A stretch of 64,000 bases of DNA from JADHMP01 sp964386915 (lineage in GTDB: Bacteria; Bacteroidota; Bacteroidia; Flavobacteriales; Flavobacteriaceae): the NCBI GenBank assembly GCA_964386915.1, contig CAYLUQ010000005.1, forward strand, positions 1 to 64,000, read 5' to 3'. Positions 24,724-34,579 of this stretch are shown one piece after another. Every line of letters starts with the position of its first letter. The stretch's first letter is position 1. Both the position numbers and the translations under genes were made by a program. Under the pieces are notes generated by a model. The model made no database searches. It saw only the letters and a program-made list of their open reading frames with translations, and had not been told where the DNA came from.

Positions 24724-25560
24724 ATGATCCATTTCCTCAAAATAGATTGGGCGCCCAGCGAAACAATTTTTAAAATTGGCTCCTTTGGCATTCACATTTA
24801 TTCCCTAATGTTTGTTTGCGCCTTTGCTTTGGGCTACTATCTACTTAAAAAAATCTATGAAAAAGAAAAAGTATCGGTAGATTATATCGAAACACTTTTT
24901 ATCTATATGATCGTTTCGGTTTTCTTAGGTGCCCGCTTAGGAGACGTGTTTTTCTATAGTTGGGATTATTATCAAGATCATCTACTCGAAATTTTATTAC
25001 CCATACGAGAAACAAGCAGTGGCTTTAAGTTTATTGGCTTTAGAGGCCTTGCTAGTCATGGGGCAGTTATAGGGGTGCTTATTGGGCTCTCCCTATATCA
25101 AAAAAAGTACAACTACAAGCCCATACTTTGGATTTTAGACCGGGTGAGTATTCCCGTAGCTATTGGGGCTAGTTTTGTGCGTATTGGTAATTTTTTCAAT
25201 TCAGAAATTGTAGGAAAATATACTAATTCCAATTTTGGTGTGGTGTTTTTAAACAACGGCGAAACCCTACCGAGACATCCTGCTCAACTCTATGAAGCCT
25301 TAGGCTATCTCATTGTCTTTTTTGTGATGCGAGCCCTCTACAGAAAAGGGTATGGCCATAAAACAGGCTTTTTAATTGGTAGCTATTTTGTGGGTTCCTT
25401 TAGCATTCGCTTTTTAATTGAATATGTAAAAGCCAGTCAGGGTGGTTTTGAAGAGGTGCTGCCCCCCTTCACCACAGGACAATGGCTCAGCATTCCCGTT
25501 GTTGCCTTAGGGCTCTTTTTTATGCTTCGTACACGCCAAACGAAAACCCTCGAAAAATGA
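24724..25560 (+). CDS. lgt: Prolipoprotein diacylglyceryl transferase
   Basis: Polytopic inner-membrane enzyme that attaches diacylglycerol to lipobox Cys residues. It has 278 residues and about seven membrane segments. The Lgt signature is RIGNFFNSEIVGKYTNSNFG, preceded by FRGLASHGAVIGV (catalytic His region) and followed by RHPAQLYEALGYL. ATG at 24724 is preferred over TTG at 24718. It overlaps the next gene by 4 bases (ATGA). The many lipoproteins in this window would be its substrates. Confidence 0.95.
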   Translation: MIHFLKIDWAPSETIFKIGSFGIHIYSLMFVCAFALGYYLLKKIYEKEKVSVDYIETLFIYMIVSVFLGARLGDVFFYSWDYYQDHLLEILLPIRETSSGFKFIGFRGLASHGAVIGVLIGLSLYQKKYNYKPILWILDRVSIPVAIGASFVRIGNFFNSEIVGKYTNSNFGVVFLNNGETLPRHPAQLYEALGYLIVFFVMRALYRKGYGHKTGFLIGSYFVGSFSIRFLIEYVKASQGGFEEVLPPFTTGQWLSIPVVALGLFFMLRTRQTKTLEK

Positions 25561-26027
25561 TTAGACGTGGATTGTTCTTCCTCTTCTGTCTCCCCTTTTT
25601 AAACTGCGAAACAACGCCCAAAAAGGTAGCCACTCAACCCATCCAATTTAAAAAAGAAGCTGAATTGATACTCTACAATCAACAAAAGGACAGCATAGCC
25701 AAATTGGATATTGAATTAGCCACAACAGACTATGAACGTCAAACAGGCATGATGTATCGCAGAGAAATGCTCCCCCAACAAGGCATGCTCTTTGTTTTTC
25801 AGTCGGCGGAACCCAGAGCCTTTTATATGAAAAATACCTATATCTCCTTGGATATCTTGTTTGTTAATGAAGAACAAGAGATTTTTCAAATCGTAGAAAA
25901 AGCACCTCCTAAAAGTTTAACCAATATTAGCTCTACGGCTCCAGCAAAATATGTGCTTGAACTGTTAGGTGGACAAGCTGAAAAACTTCAAATTCAAGAG
26001 GGATATTCAATTAAATGGACACCATGA
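25557..26027 (+). CDS. DUF192 lipoprotein
   Basis: 156 residues with a lipobox leader (FFLFCLPFLNC). The DUF192 domain covers ELATTDYERQTGMMYRREMLPQQGMLFVF, AFYMKNTYISLDILFVNEEQEI and a C-terminal AKYVLELLGG segment. Function of the family is unknown. The ATG at 25557 overlaps the lgt stop as ATGA, which decides the start against an upstream in-frame codon inside lgt. Confidence 0.88.
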   Translation: MIRRGLFFLFCLPFLNCETTPKKVATQPIQFKKEAELILYNQQKDSIAKLDIELATTDYERQTGMMYRREMLPQQGMLFVFQSAEPRAFYMKNTYISLDILFVNEEQEIFQIVEKAPPKSLTNISSTAPAKYVLELLGGQAEKLQIQEGYSIKWTP

Positions 26028-26563
26028 TGACAAACGAAAATACTCTACAATATCCCATTGGTCGCTTTGAATGGAAAACGCAACTTTCAGCAGAAGAAAG
26101 AAAACGTGCCTTGGAAACTTTGGCAAGCTTTCCTGCTAAACTAGAAGAATTTATGCAGGGTTTTCCTGCAAGCCTATTAAGCAAACGCTATCGTCCAGAG
26201 GGATGGAATGTTATTCAGCTTATTCATCATTTAGCCGACAGCCACCTACACAGTTTTATGCGTTGCAAGCATGCACTTTTAGAAGATACCCCAAAGATTA
26301 AAGATTATCAAGAAAAGGACTGGGCCAATACCACAGATGCCTCTCAGGCTGACATAGCGATAAGCATTTCTTTGCTGAAGGCTCTTCACCAACGGTGGGT
26401 TATTTTCTTTAAATCGCTCACAGAAGAGGAATTTCAAAGAGCCTATTTTCATCCAGAACGCCATAAAAATTATCCGCTAGATACGGTTTTAGCCCTCTAT
26501 GCCTGGCATGGAGAACACCACTTAGCGCACCTTAAATTGGTGTTGGAAAATCCCTATGATTAA
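26015..26563 (+). CDS. YfiT/BstA-type bacillithiol transferase (DinB fold)
   Basis: About 180 residues starting near YPIGRFEWK, the family opening. The three metal His sites are visible in LIHHLADSHLHS and YAWHGEHHLAHL, within a four-helix DinB fold, and HPERHKNYPLDTVLALYAWHG is typical. Members transfer bacillithiol to electrophiles for detoxification. That activity is consistent with bshB1 in this genome at 2.3 kb. It overlaps DUF192 by 13 bases; ATGs at 26024 or 26027 are alternative starts. Confidence 0.85.
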   Translation: MDTMMTNENTLQYPIGRFEWKTQLSAEERKRALETLASFPAKLEEFMQGFPASLLSKRYRPEGWNVIQLIHHLADSHLHSFMRCKHALLEDTPKIKDYQEKDWANTTDASQADIAISISLLKALHQRWVIFFKSLTEEEFQRAYFHPERHKNYPLDTVLALYAWHGEHHLAHLKLVLENPYD

Positions 26564-26580
26564 TGGCTTTCGGCTGAACG

Positions 26581-29541
26581 TTATGTTGCGTCGCTTTCTT
26601 TATTCTTTTGGGTGTCATACATTACCGGAGTGGCAATAAAAACAGAAGAATAGGTTCCTACAACCACACCAACAATTAGTGCAAACATAAATCCTCTAAT
26701 AGAATCGCCTCCAAAGATAAAGATGGCTAACAGCACCAAGAGGGTTGTTAATGAGGTATTTAAGGTTCTACTGAGTGTGCTGTTTAGGGCCGTATCTACT
26801 ACTTTTCCTAGTTTCCACTGGCTTTGTTCGTTGATATATTCTCGAATACGATCAAAAACAACTACTGTATCGTTTAGTGAATATCCGATCACCGTTAAAA
26901 TTGCTGCAATAAAAGCTTGGTTAATTTCCATGTTGAACGGCATAATTTTATAGGTCAAAGAAAAGATTCCTAATACAATAAGCACGTCGTGGAAAACGGC
27001 CGTAACTGCTCCTAAAGAAAATTGCCATTTTCTAAAACGGAAGAGGATATAGAGAAATACAACTACCAAAGAACCCAATACCGCTAAAAACGAATTTTTC
27101 TTAATATCGTCAGCAATCGTTGGACCTACTTTGATAGAAGACATGATGCCTACGGTTTTTTCAGCACTTCCATTCACAAATTCGTCAAAGGAATAGCCAT
27201 CTGGCAGATAAGGCAGTAAACTCGTATACATTTTATTCTGGATTTCGTTATCGACAGCAATGCCTTCGACATCTACCTTATATTTAGTGGTGATTTTAAG
27301 CTGATTTTGTTGACCAAAAGTTTTTACCTCAGCACTACCGAAAGTGTTGTTTAGCACACTTCCAATTTCGTTGGCACTAACCGGGTTTTCAAATCGAACC
27401 ACATAAGAACGTCCTCCTACAAAATCAACCCCTTGGTTAAGCCCTTGAAAAGTTAAGGAGGCTAAACTAACCAAAATCATTACTGCCGAAAAGGCATAGG
27501 CAATTTTTCGTTTACCTAAAAACACAAGATTGAGTTTTGAAAATAAATTTTGTGTGAGGGAAGTAGAAAATGTTAAGGAATTTGATTTTTTACTTCTTGC
27601 ATCAACTAAAAGTCTTGTGATGAAAATGGCTGAAAACAAAGAAGTGGCAATACCAATTAACAATGTGGTGGCAAAACCTTTAATAGGTCCTGTACCGAAA
27701 ATAAATAAGATGATAGCTGTTAAACCGGTAGTGATATTTGCATCTAAAATGGAGGAAAGAGCATTGTTAAATCCGTCTGCAATAGACTTGCTTAAGCCTT
27801 TTCCTTTTTTAAGTTCTTCTCGAACGCGTTCAAAAATTAGCACATTGGCATCTACTGACATACCAATGGTGAGAACAATACCTGCAATTCCGGGTAGCGT
27901 TAACACTGCTCCTAACCCTGCTAGAATACCAAATATGAATAAAATGTTGAGCAACAGGGCAATGTCTGCAAAGAGACCTGAAAAACCATAATAAAACATC
28001 ATCCATATTAAAACAATGAGCAAGGCGATGGCAAAGGAATAAATCCCTGCTTGAATGGCTTCTTTTCCGAGCGAAGGTCCCACAATTTCGGATTGAATAA
28101 TTTCGGCAGAAGCAGGTAGTTTTCCGGCCCGTAAAACGTTGGCTAAGTCTATAGCCTCATTGAGGGTAAAATCTCCTGTAATTTCAGAACGACCTCCGGC
28201 AATTGCGCCATTGGTAACACCGGGTGCTGAATAGACTACATCATCTAAAACAATGGCTATAAAACCACCTTCTCTAAAGGCTTTTCCTGTCATATTTTCC
28301 CAAGTGCGAGCCCCAGTAGCGTTCATTTGCATGGACACTGAGGGTAGTCCAACTTGATTGTAAGATTGAACAGCATCAACCACTACTCCTCCACTTAAAG
28401 GAGCTTCATTGTTGCGGTTAGACTGAAGTGCATATAAATCGGCAATTTCACTATTGGCAGCAGGTTTGCCCCAAACAAAACGGGCATAGCGATATTTGGG
28501 AGGCAATAGTTTTCTAGCTTCTGGATTGTTGAGGTAGGCCATTACTGTTTCTTGATCCTTAACGGCAAATTGAGCCAAAACAGGTCCGCCTTGAAATCCA
28601 TAGCCCCGAATTAAATCCAACACAGGATTTCGGTTTGCTAAGGCCGTAGAGTCTGGCGTTTCAATGTCGGCCAGTAAATCGTCAATTTCGGAGCTTTCAG
28701 TTTCTGTTTCCTCGGCTTGTGTGGGGTTTTCTTTTTCTAAGTTGTTTTTAGCAACTTCATTGGCTTGCATTAAATAGCCAGCAATTTCATCGCTTTTAAA
28801 AGTTTCCCAAAACTCTAACTGGGCAGTGCTTTGCAATAAGTTTTGAATACGCTCCACATCTTTAGCTCCAGGCAATTCAACCAATATTCGCCCTGAATTT
28901 CCTAATCGTTGAATATTGGGTTGAGTAACGCCAAATTTGTCAATACGTTTGCGCAATACTTCAAAAGCCGAAACGATAGACTCGTCAATTTTTCGACGCA
29001 AAACAACTTGAGTTTGTGCATCAGCCATATCAAAAGTAATGTCATCACTAAGGGTGCGATTGGCAAAAATATCGGGAGAGGCTAAAGTGGTGGTTCCTTT
29101 AAGTGCGTCAAAGGCTGTGAAAAAAGATTCGATATAGGGAACATCACTTTCTTTTTGGAGTTTATCGGCTTCTTCCAATGCCTCATTAAAAATGGGATTT
29201 CTTGAGTTTTCAGCAAGTCCTTTTAAAATGTCTTTAATGGAAATTTGAAGGATAACATTTATCCCGCCTTTAAGATCCAATCCTTTATTTAATTCTTTTC
29301 CTTTGGCATCTACATAGGTAGTAAAGCCATAGAGCGAATTAGCTCCAAGAGAGTCTAAATAATTTAAAGCAATACGTTCTCTTTCTTCCAAATAGTTGGG
29401 GGAGCTATCTGAAACACGTTGTGCCGCAAATTGAGCTGCCTTTTCCTCCTGTTGGTTGGTGATAAACGTAAATGAAAGTTGATAAATACTGACAATGGCA
29501 AATAGAATTCCGAAAATTCTAACTAAGGCGTTGTTCTGCAT
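26581..29541 (-). CDS. secDF: SecD-SecF fusion, Sec translocon motor subunit
   Basis: 986 residues containing both halves. The SecD part has an N-terminal membrane segment (VRIFGILFAIVSIYQLSF), the LGLDLKGG-like motif NKGLDLKGGINVILQIS, a large periplasmic domain, a Glu/Thr-rich linker near 280, and six-helix TIGMSVDANVLIFERVREEL. The SecF part has GVDFVGGRSYVVRF and GYSLNDTVVVFDRIREYI. It uses the proton gradient to pull exported proteins. The start is set at 29541 because a good promoter covers the earlier possible ATG at 29574. It converges on yfiT. Confidence 0.95.
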   Translation of the reverse strand: MQNNALVRIFGILFAIVSIYQLSFTFITNQQEEKAAQFAAQRVSDSSPNYLEERERIALNYLDSLGANSLYGFTTYVDAKGKELNKGLDLKGGINVILQISIKDILKGLAENSRNPIFNEALEEADKLQKESDVPYIESFFTAFDALKGTTTLASPDIFANRTLSDDITFDMADAQTQVVLRRKIDESIVSAFEVLRKRIDKFGVTQPNIQRLGNSGRILVELPGAKDVERIQNLLQSTAQLEFWETFKSDEIAGYLMQANEVAKNNLEKENPTQAEETETESSEIDDLLADIETPDSTALANRNPVLDLIRGYGFQGGPVLAQFAVKDQETVMAYLNNPEARKLLPPKYRYARFVWGKPAANSEIADLYALQSNRNNEAPLSGGVVVDAVQSYNQVGLPSVSMQMNATGARTWENMTGKAFREGGFIAIVLDDVVYSAPGVTNGAIAGGRSEITGDFTLNEAIDLANVLRAGKLPASAEIIQSEIVGPSLGKEAIQAGIYSFAIALLIVLIWMMFYYGFSGLFADIALLLNILFIFGILAGLGAVLTLPGIAGIVLTIGMSVDANVLIFERVREELKKGKGLSKSIADGFNNALSSILDANITTGLTAIILFIFGTGPIKGFATTLLIGIATSLFSAIFITRLLVDARSKKSNSLTFSTSLTQNLFSKLNLVFLGKRKIAYAFSAVMILVSLASLTFQGLNQGVDFVGGRSYVVRFENPVSANEIGSVLNNTFGSAEVKTFGQQNQLKITTKYKVDVEGIAVDNEIQNKMYTSLLPYLPDGYSFDEFVNGSAEKTVGIMSSIKVGPTIADDIKKNSFLAVLGSLVVVFLYILFRFRKWQFSLGAVTAVFHDVLIVLGIFSLTYKIMPFNMEINQAFIAAILTVIGYSLNDTVVVFDRIREYINEQSQWKLGKVVDTALNSTLSRTLNTSLTTLLVLLAIFIFGGDSIRGFMFALIVGVVVGTYSSVFIATPVMYDTQKNKESDAT

Positions 29542-29571
29542 AGTTTTAGTTTTAAGCACAATAAAGGCGTG

Positions 29572-29602
29572 CAAATATAGGATTAAACCTATGATTTAAC
29601 AA
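29572..29602 (-). promoter_or_regulatory. Promoter of secDF
   Basis: On the minus strand TTG (29600-29602), 20 bases, TATATTTG (29572-29579): full consensus. It places transcription about 25 bases before the ATG at 29541 and excludes the upstream ATG. Confidence 0.75.
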
Positions 29603-29629
29603 CTCTCATTGTGATTTCATGGGATGGTG

Positions 29630-30562
29630 TTAGAGAACGGTTTGAAGTGCGTCATTCATGTTGCGAACGGCTGCAGCACTTTGGTTAAACTTTTCTTGTT
29701 CAACAGCATTGAGATCTAAAGACACTATAGAGGCTACTCCACTTGCATCGATAATACAGGGAACCCCAATACAGATGTCATTTTGACCGTATTCACCATC
29801 TAAATAGACCGAACAAGGAATCATTCTTTTTTGGTCGTTTAAAATACTATCAACCAAATAGGCTACCGAGGCACCGGGTGCATACCATGCGGAAGTACCC
29901 AATAATTTGGTGAGGGTAGCACCACCCACCATAGTATCAGCAGCCACTTGCTCTAATGCTGTTTGAGATAAAAATTGTGAAACCGGAACACCGTTGTAGC
30001 TGGCCAATCGGGTGAGGGGAATCATAGTGGTGTCTCCATGTCCGCCAATAACCATACCGTGAATATCGTTAGCAGGCTTTTGTAAAGCTAAGGACAAATA
30101 TGTTTTAAATCGAGAGCTATCTAACGCACCGCCCATACCAATGATTCTATTTTTGGGAAGACCAGTGGCTTTCAGTGCCAAATAGGTCATGGTATCCATA
30201 GGGTTGGAAACCACAACAATGATAGCCTCAGGAGAATGTTCGAGTATGTTTTCAGAAACGCTTTTTACAATACCGGCATTGATGCCAATGAGTTCTTCTC
30301 GGGTCATTCCGGGCTTTCTGGGAATCCCGGACGTAATGACCACCACATCGCTACCCGCTGTGGCTTTATAATTGTTCGTTACCCCTTCAATGGAGGTATT
30401 AAATCCTAGCGTTGTTGCGGTTTGATAGAGGTCTAACGCTTTTCCTTCGGCGAAGCCTTCTTTAATATCTAGCAGTACAACTTTACTGGCAATTCGTTTT
30501 AAAGCAATATATTCTGCACATGAGGCACCTACGTTTCCAGCGCCCACAATTGTTACCTTCAT
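29630..30562 (-). CDS. mdh: Malate dehydrogenase
   Basis: NAD-dependent TCA-cycle enzyme of 310 residues, of the LDH-like MDH type. Rossmann loop VGAGNVGASCAEYI at the N-terminus, substrate Arg in SGIPRKPGMTREEL, the Asn-Pro pair VVVSNPMDTMTYLA, and catalytic His in VIGGHGDTTMIPL. It stands alone between gyrB and secDF with its own -7 box. Confidence 0.96.
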   Translation of the reverse strand: MKVTIVGAGNVGASCAEYIALKRIASKVVLLDIKEGFAEGKALDLYQTATTLGFNTSIEGVTNNYKATAGSDVVVITSGIPRKPGMTREELIGINAGIVKSVSENILEHSPEAIIVVVSNPMDTMTYLALKATGLPKNRIIGMGGALDSSRFKTYLSLALQKPANDIHGMVIGGHGDTTMIPLTRLASYNGVPVSQFLSQTALEQVAADTMVGGATLTKLLGTSAWYAPGASVAYLVDSILNDQKRMIPCSVYLDGEYGQNDICIGVPCIIDASGVASIVSLDLNAVEQEKFNQSAAAVRNMNDALQTVL

Positions 30563-30606
30563 GATCTTTCTAATTTAAATAGTTGAAGTGGTTTCTAAAA
30601 TCCCCG

Positions 30607-30614
30607 CAAAGTTA
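30607..30614 (-). promoter_or_regulatory. -7 box of mdh
   Basis: TAACTTTG on the minus strand, 44 bases before the ATG, matches TAnnTTTG. A TTTG occurs further upstream with a 24-base spacer, slightly long. Confidence 0.45.
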
Positions 30615-30651
30615 AAAAATTCATTTTGGAGGGTTCGCAAATTTGGATGAA

Positions 30652-32592
30652 TTATGCATCAATGTTGGCATAAACAGCATTTTTTTCAATAAACTCTCTT
30701 CGGGGTGGTACTTCGTCTCCCATGAGCATTGAAAAAATACGATCCGCTTCACTACCGTTATCAATAGTTACTTGGCGTAGGGTGCGCTGTTCAGGATTCA
30801 TAGTAGTATCCCATAACTGTTCAGCATTCATCTCTCCCAAACCTTTGTAGCGTTGCACATTAGCACCGGTACCATATTCGTTTAAAATACGATCGCGTTG
30901 ATCATCATTCCAAGCATATTCTTTTTTAGCTCCTTTTTTCACTAAATAAAGGGGTGGTGTGGCAATATAAACATAACCAGACTCAATAAGTTCTCGCATA
31001 TAGCGGAACAAGAAGGTCAAAATAAGCGTAGCAATATGGCTTCCATCTACATCGGCATCACACATGATGACCACTTTATGGTAACGCAATTTTTCTAAAT
31101 TAAGTGCTTTGCTATCTTCTTCTGTTCCAATGGTGACACCAAGTGCTGTATAAATATTGCGAATTTCTTCATTTTCAAAGACCTTGTGTTGCATGGCCTT
31201 TTCAACGTTCAATATTTTTCCTCTCAACGGAAGAATGGCTTGAAAATTACGATCTCTTCCTTGCTTAGCCGTACCCCCTGCAGAATCTCCCTCCACAAGA
31301 AAAACTTCACATTGTTCGGGGTCTTGTTCGGAGCAATCAGACAGTTTACCAGGTAGTCCTCCTCCACTCATCACCGTTTTGCGCTGCACCATTTCACGAG
31401 CCTTTCTAGCGGCATGCCGTGCTTGAGCGGCTAAGATGACTTTTTGCACGATGGTTTTAGCGTCGTTGGGGTGTTCTTCTAAATAGCTCTCCAACATGTC
31501 GGAAACAGCCTGAGAAACAGCGGCTGTTACCTCTCTGTTACCCAATTTTGTTTTGGTTTGGCCTTCAAACTGAGGTTCTGCTACTTTAACTGAAATGATG
31601 GCCGTGAGTCCTTCTCTAAAATCGTCTCCAGAAATTTCAAATTTCAATTTATCCAACATGCCCGATTGATCGGCATATTTTTTTAGTGTGGTTGTCAATC
31701 CTCTTCTGAAACCTGAAAGGTGTGTACCCCCTTCATGGGTGTTGATGTTGTTAACATAAGAATGTAGGTTTTCAGAAAAAGAGGTGTTGTAAATCATGGC
31801 TACCTCAACTGGAATGCCAGACTTTTCGCCTTCCATAGATATTACATCTCCAATAATGGATTCTCGTGTTTCGTCTAAGAAACGTATAAATTCCACCAAG
31901 CCTTCTTCAGAATGAAAGGTCTCCGACAGGGGTTCTCCCTGCTCGTTTTTGTTTCGTTGATCGGTAATAACAATGGTTATGCCCTTATTGAGATAAGCTA
32001 ATTCACGCATTCTAAGGGCTAGCGTATCATAGCTATATTCAAGGGTTTGTTTAAATATTTCGGGATCGGGTTTAAAGGTAACTACGGTTCCTGTTTTGGA
32101 GGCTTCTCCAGTTGGGGCTACAGGTCCAAGAGGTTTTCCTCTTTCATATTTTTGTTCCCAAACTTTGCCTTCGCGAAATACCGTAGCTGTTAGAGAAACT
32201 GAAAGGGCATTGACACAGGAAACACCCACACCATGTAAACCTCCAGAAACCTTATAGGAATCTTTATCAAATTTTCCTCCGGCTCCAATTTTGGTCATGA
32301 CCACCTCAAGGGCAGAAACACCTTCTTTTTTATGAACGCCAACAGGAATTCCTCTTCCGTTGTCTACCGTAGTTATGGAATTGTCTTCATTTATGGTTAC
32401 TGAAATGGTATCGCAGTGACCGGCTAAGGCTTCATCAATGGAATTATCGACTACTTCATAGACCAAATGGTGTAATCCACGAACGCCTACATCTCCAATA
32501 TACATGGAGGGTCGCATGCGGACATGTTCCATTCCTTCTAATGCCTGAATACTATCCGCAGAATATTGCTTTTGAGAGTTATTTTCACTCAT
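30652..32592 (-). CDS. gyrB: DNA gyrase subunit B
   Basis: 646 residues, normal for the form without the large insert. GHKL ATPase domain with DNSIDEALAGHC and SGGLHGVGVSCVNALS, a transducer domain, then the TOPRIM domain with VEGDSAGGTAKQGRDRNFQ and MCDADVDGSHI. The C-terminal part has RYKGLGEMNAEQLWDTTM. It works with GyrA, not in this window, to supercoil DNA. Confidence 0.97.
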   Translation of the reverse strand: MSENNSQKQYSADSIQALEGMEHVRMRPSMYIGDVGVRGLHHLVYEVVDNSIDEALAGHCDTISVTINEDNSITTVDNGRGIPVGVHKKEGVSALEVVMTKIGAGGKFDKDSYKVSGGLHGVGVSCVNALSVSLTATVFREGKVWEQKYERGKPLGPVAPTGEASKTGTVVTFKPDPEIFKQTLEYSYDTLALRMRELAYLNKGITIVITDQRNKNEQGEPLSETFHSEEGLVEFIRFLDETRESIIGDVISMEGEKSGIPVEVAMIYNTSFSENLHSYVNNINTHEGGTHLSGFRRGLTTTLKKYADQSGMLDKLKFEISGDDFREGLTAIISVKVAEPQFEGQTKTKLGNREVTAAVSQAVSDMLESYLEEHPNDAKTIVQKVILAAQARHAARKAREMVQRKTVMSGGGLPGKLSDCSEQDPEQCEVFLVEGDSAGGTAKQGRDRNFQAILPLRGKILNVEKAMQHKVFENEEIRNIYTALGVTIGTEEDSKALNLEKLRYHKVVIMCDADVDGSHIATLILTFLFRYMRELIESGYVYIATPPLYLVKKGAKKEYAWNDDQRDRILNEYGTGANVQRYKGLGEMNAEQLWDTTMNPEQRTLRQVTIDNGSEADRIFSMLMGDEVPPRREFIEKNAVYANIDA

Positions 32593-32629
32593 ATTTTTGT
32601 TTGTTTTTTAAACCTTGTGGGGCACTACA

Positions 32630-32637
32630 CAAATATA
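32630..32637 (-). promoter_or_regulatory. -7 box of gyrB
   Basis: TATATTTG on the minus strand, 37 bases before the ATG. No TTG at standard distance. Confidence 0.5.
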
Positions 32638-32704
32638 CGGATAACCCCAGTGGAATTAAGCCCTGCAACAGGGTTTTAGGAACGAAGTTATTAACACTAA
32701 ATTG

Positions 32705-32733
32705 TAGAAAAAAAGCCTTCAAAAGAAGGCTTT
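32705..32733 (-). terminator. Terminator of asnB
   Basis: aaagccttc and gaaggcttt form a perfect 9-bp stem with a 4-base loop. On the minus strand it is followed by a run of Ts. It begins 25 bases after the asnB stop and also separates asnB from gyrB. Confidence 0.85.
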
Positions 32734-32757
32734 AATTGGTTTAAAAATAGGATACTC

Positions 32758-34422
32758 TCAATAGGATTTTTGATGCACTTTGGCAACCGCTCTTCCACTG
32801 GGGTCATTTTGGTTTTTGAAGGCCTCATCCCAAGCCAAAGCCACAGGAGTGCTACAAGCCACTGAAGGCACTGAGGGAACGCTCAAAGCGGCTGCTTCAC
32901 TAGGGAAATGTTCTTCAAAAATTGTGCGATAATAAAACTCTTCTTTGTTTTGTGGCGTTTGCGTTGGAAAGCGATAGTGTGCATTTTCCATTTGTTCATC
33001 AGAAACTTTTTCGTTAACCAACTCCTTTAAGGTGTCAATCCAACTGTATCCAACTCCATCAGAAAATTGCTCTTTTTGACGCCAAGTCACGCTTTCGGGC
33101 AAATAGTCTTCAAAAGCTTTGCGAACGACCCATTTTTCCATGCGCTCGGGTGTAATCATTTTGTCTTGCGGGTTGACGCGCATTGCCACCTCAATAAATT
33201 CTTTGTCCAAAAAAGGCACTCTCCCTTCAATGCCCCAAGCAGCCAAGGATTTATTAGCGCGTAGGCAATCATATTGGTGCAATTTTTCCAATTTACGAAC
33301 GGTTTCTTCATGAAATTCTTTTGCATTGGGAGCCTTGTGGAAATAGAGATAACCACCAAAGAGCTCATCGGCCCCTTCGCCAGATAAAACCATTTTTATT
33401 CCCAAGGCTTTTATGGCACGAGCCATCAAATACATAGGCGTAGATGCTCTTACGGTTGTCACATCATAGGTCTCCAGATGGTAAATCACTTCTCTTATGG
33501 CATCTAAGCCTTCTTGAATGGTGAATTTAATTTCATGGTGAACGGTGCCAATATGTTGGGCTACTTTTTGGGCTGCTTCTAAATCGGGAGAACCTTCAAG
33601 GCCAACTGAAAAAGAGTGGAGTTGTGGCCACCAAGCCGGTTGTTGATCTTCAGACTCTACACGCATAGGGGCAAATTTCTTAGCCAAAGCCGAAGTGATT
33701 GAAGAATCTAATCCACCCGATAACAAAACCCCGTAGGGCACATCGCTCATTAACTGTCTGTGCACGGCGGCAGATAGGGCATCGTGTAAATCTTGAATAG
33801 AGGTGGTATTGTTTTTTACCTTGTCAAAAGATTTCCATTCGGGCGTATACCATTGCACGGGTTCTTTTTCGGCACTATGCCAATAGTGTCCGGGAGGGAA
33901 TAACTCAATTTTAGTACAAACACCTTCTAATGCTTTTAATTCTGAGGCCACATAGAAAGTTCCGTGGATATCCCAACCCATATAAAGGGGAATGATTCCC
34001 ATATGATCTCGTGCAATAAAATATTCGTCCTTATCGGCGTCATAAATCGCAAAAGCAAAAATTCCGTTGAGTTTTGACACAAATTCTTTTCCGTGCTTTT
34101 CATAGAGTGCCAAAAGGACCTCACAATCGGATTCCGTTTGGAAGGGATAATTAGGCACCTCAGAAGATTTGAGTTCCTTATGGTTATAGATTTCTCCATT
34201 GGCGGCTAAAACCAGCGATTTAGTTGGGTTAAAAAGCGGTTGCTTTCCTGAGGTAGGATCTACAATAGCCAGACGCTCATGAGCCATAACAGCATTAGTT
34301 GCGCTGTATATTCCACTCCAATCGGGACCTCTATGGCGCAGGTGTTTAGACATCTCCAACAATTGAGGTCGCAATACTTCTGCATCTTGTTTCAAATCAA
34401 AGGCACAAACTATTCCACACAT
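32758..34422 (-). CDS. asnB: Asparagine synthase B (glutamine-hydrolysing)
   Basis: 554 residues. The N-terminal glutaminase starts with the nucleophile Cys2 (MCGIVCAF), then RHRGPDWSG, ANGEIYNH and ESDCEVLL. The synthetase domain has the PP-loop LLSGGLDSSITSALA and the later LSGEGADELFGGYLYFH. The length and C-terminus (VARKAF-like VVRKAFEDYLPESVTWRQKEQFSDGVGY) fit the E. coli AsnB type. Confidence 0.96.
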   Translation of the reverse strand: MCGIVCAFDLKQDAEVLRPQLLEMSKHLRHRGPDWSGIYSATNAVMAHERLAIVDPTSGKQPLFNPTKSLVLAANGEIYNHKELKSSEVPNYPFQTESDCEVLLALYEKHGKEFVSKLNGIFAFAIYDADKDEYFIARDHMGIIPLYMGWDIHGTFYVASELKALEGVCTKIELFPPGHYWHSAEKEPVQWYTPEWKSFDKVKNNTTSIQDLHDALSAAVHRQLMSDVPYGVLLSGGLDSSITSALAKKFAPMRVESEDQQPAWWPQLHSFSVGLEGSPDLEAAQKVAQHIGTVHHEIKFTIQEGLDAIREVIYHLETYDVTTVRASTPMYLMARAIKALGIKMVLSGEGADELFGGYLYFHKAPNAKEFHEETVRKLEKLHQYDCLRANKSLAAWGIEGRVPFLDKEFIEVAMRVNPQDKMITPERMEKWVVRKAFEDYLPESVTWRQKEQFSDGVGYSWIDTLKELVNEKVSDEQMENAHYRFPTQTPQNKEEFYYRTIFEEHFPSEAAALSVPSVPSVACSTPVALAWDEAFKNQNDPSGRAVAKVHQKSY

Positions 34423-34438
34423 AATTAAATATTTTGAG

Positions 34439-34446
34439 CAAATATA
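34439..34446 (-). promoter_or_regulatory. -7 box of asnB
   Basis: TATATTTG on the minus strand, 16 bases before the ATG; exact TAnnTTTG match, upstream element not clear. Confidence 0.5.
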
Positions 34447-34579
34447 AAAGTGTTGTGAATGATATTAAATGAAAAAAGGTAAAAAGTGAATATTTTTAAC
34501 TTTAAAGATTAATTTAAATAAAAATATTCAGTTTTATCTTGAGTAAGCTAAACTTCGCTAAAAAGAATTAAGTTAAAAG

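Noticed and set aside
27530..27991. A 153-codon open frame on the plus strand
   Set aside because: It runs opposite the membrane region of secDF and has no recognisable motif; it is explained by the codon bias of that gene.
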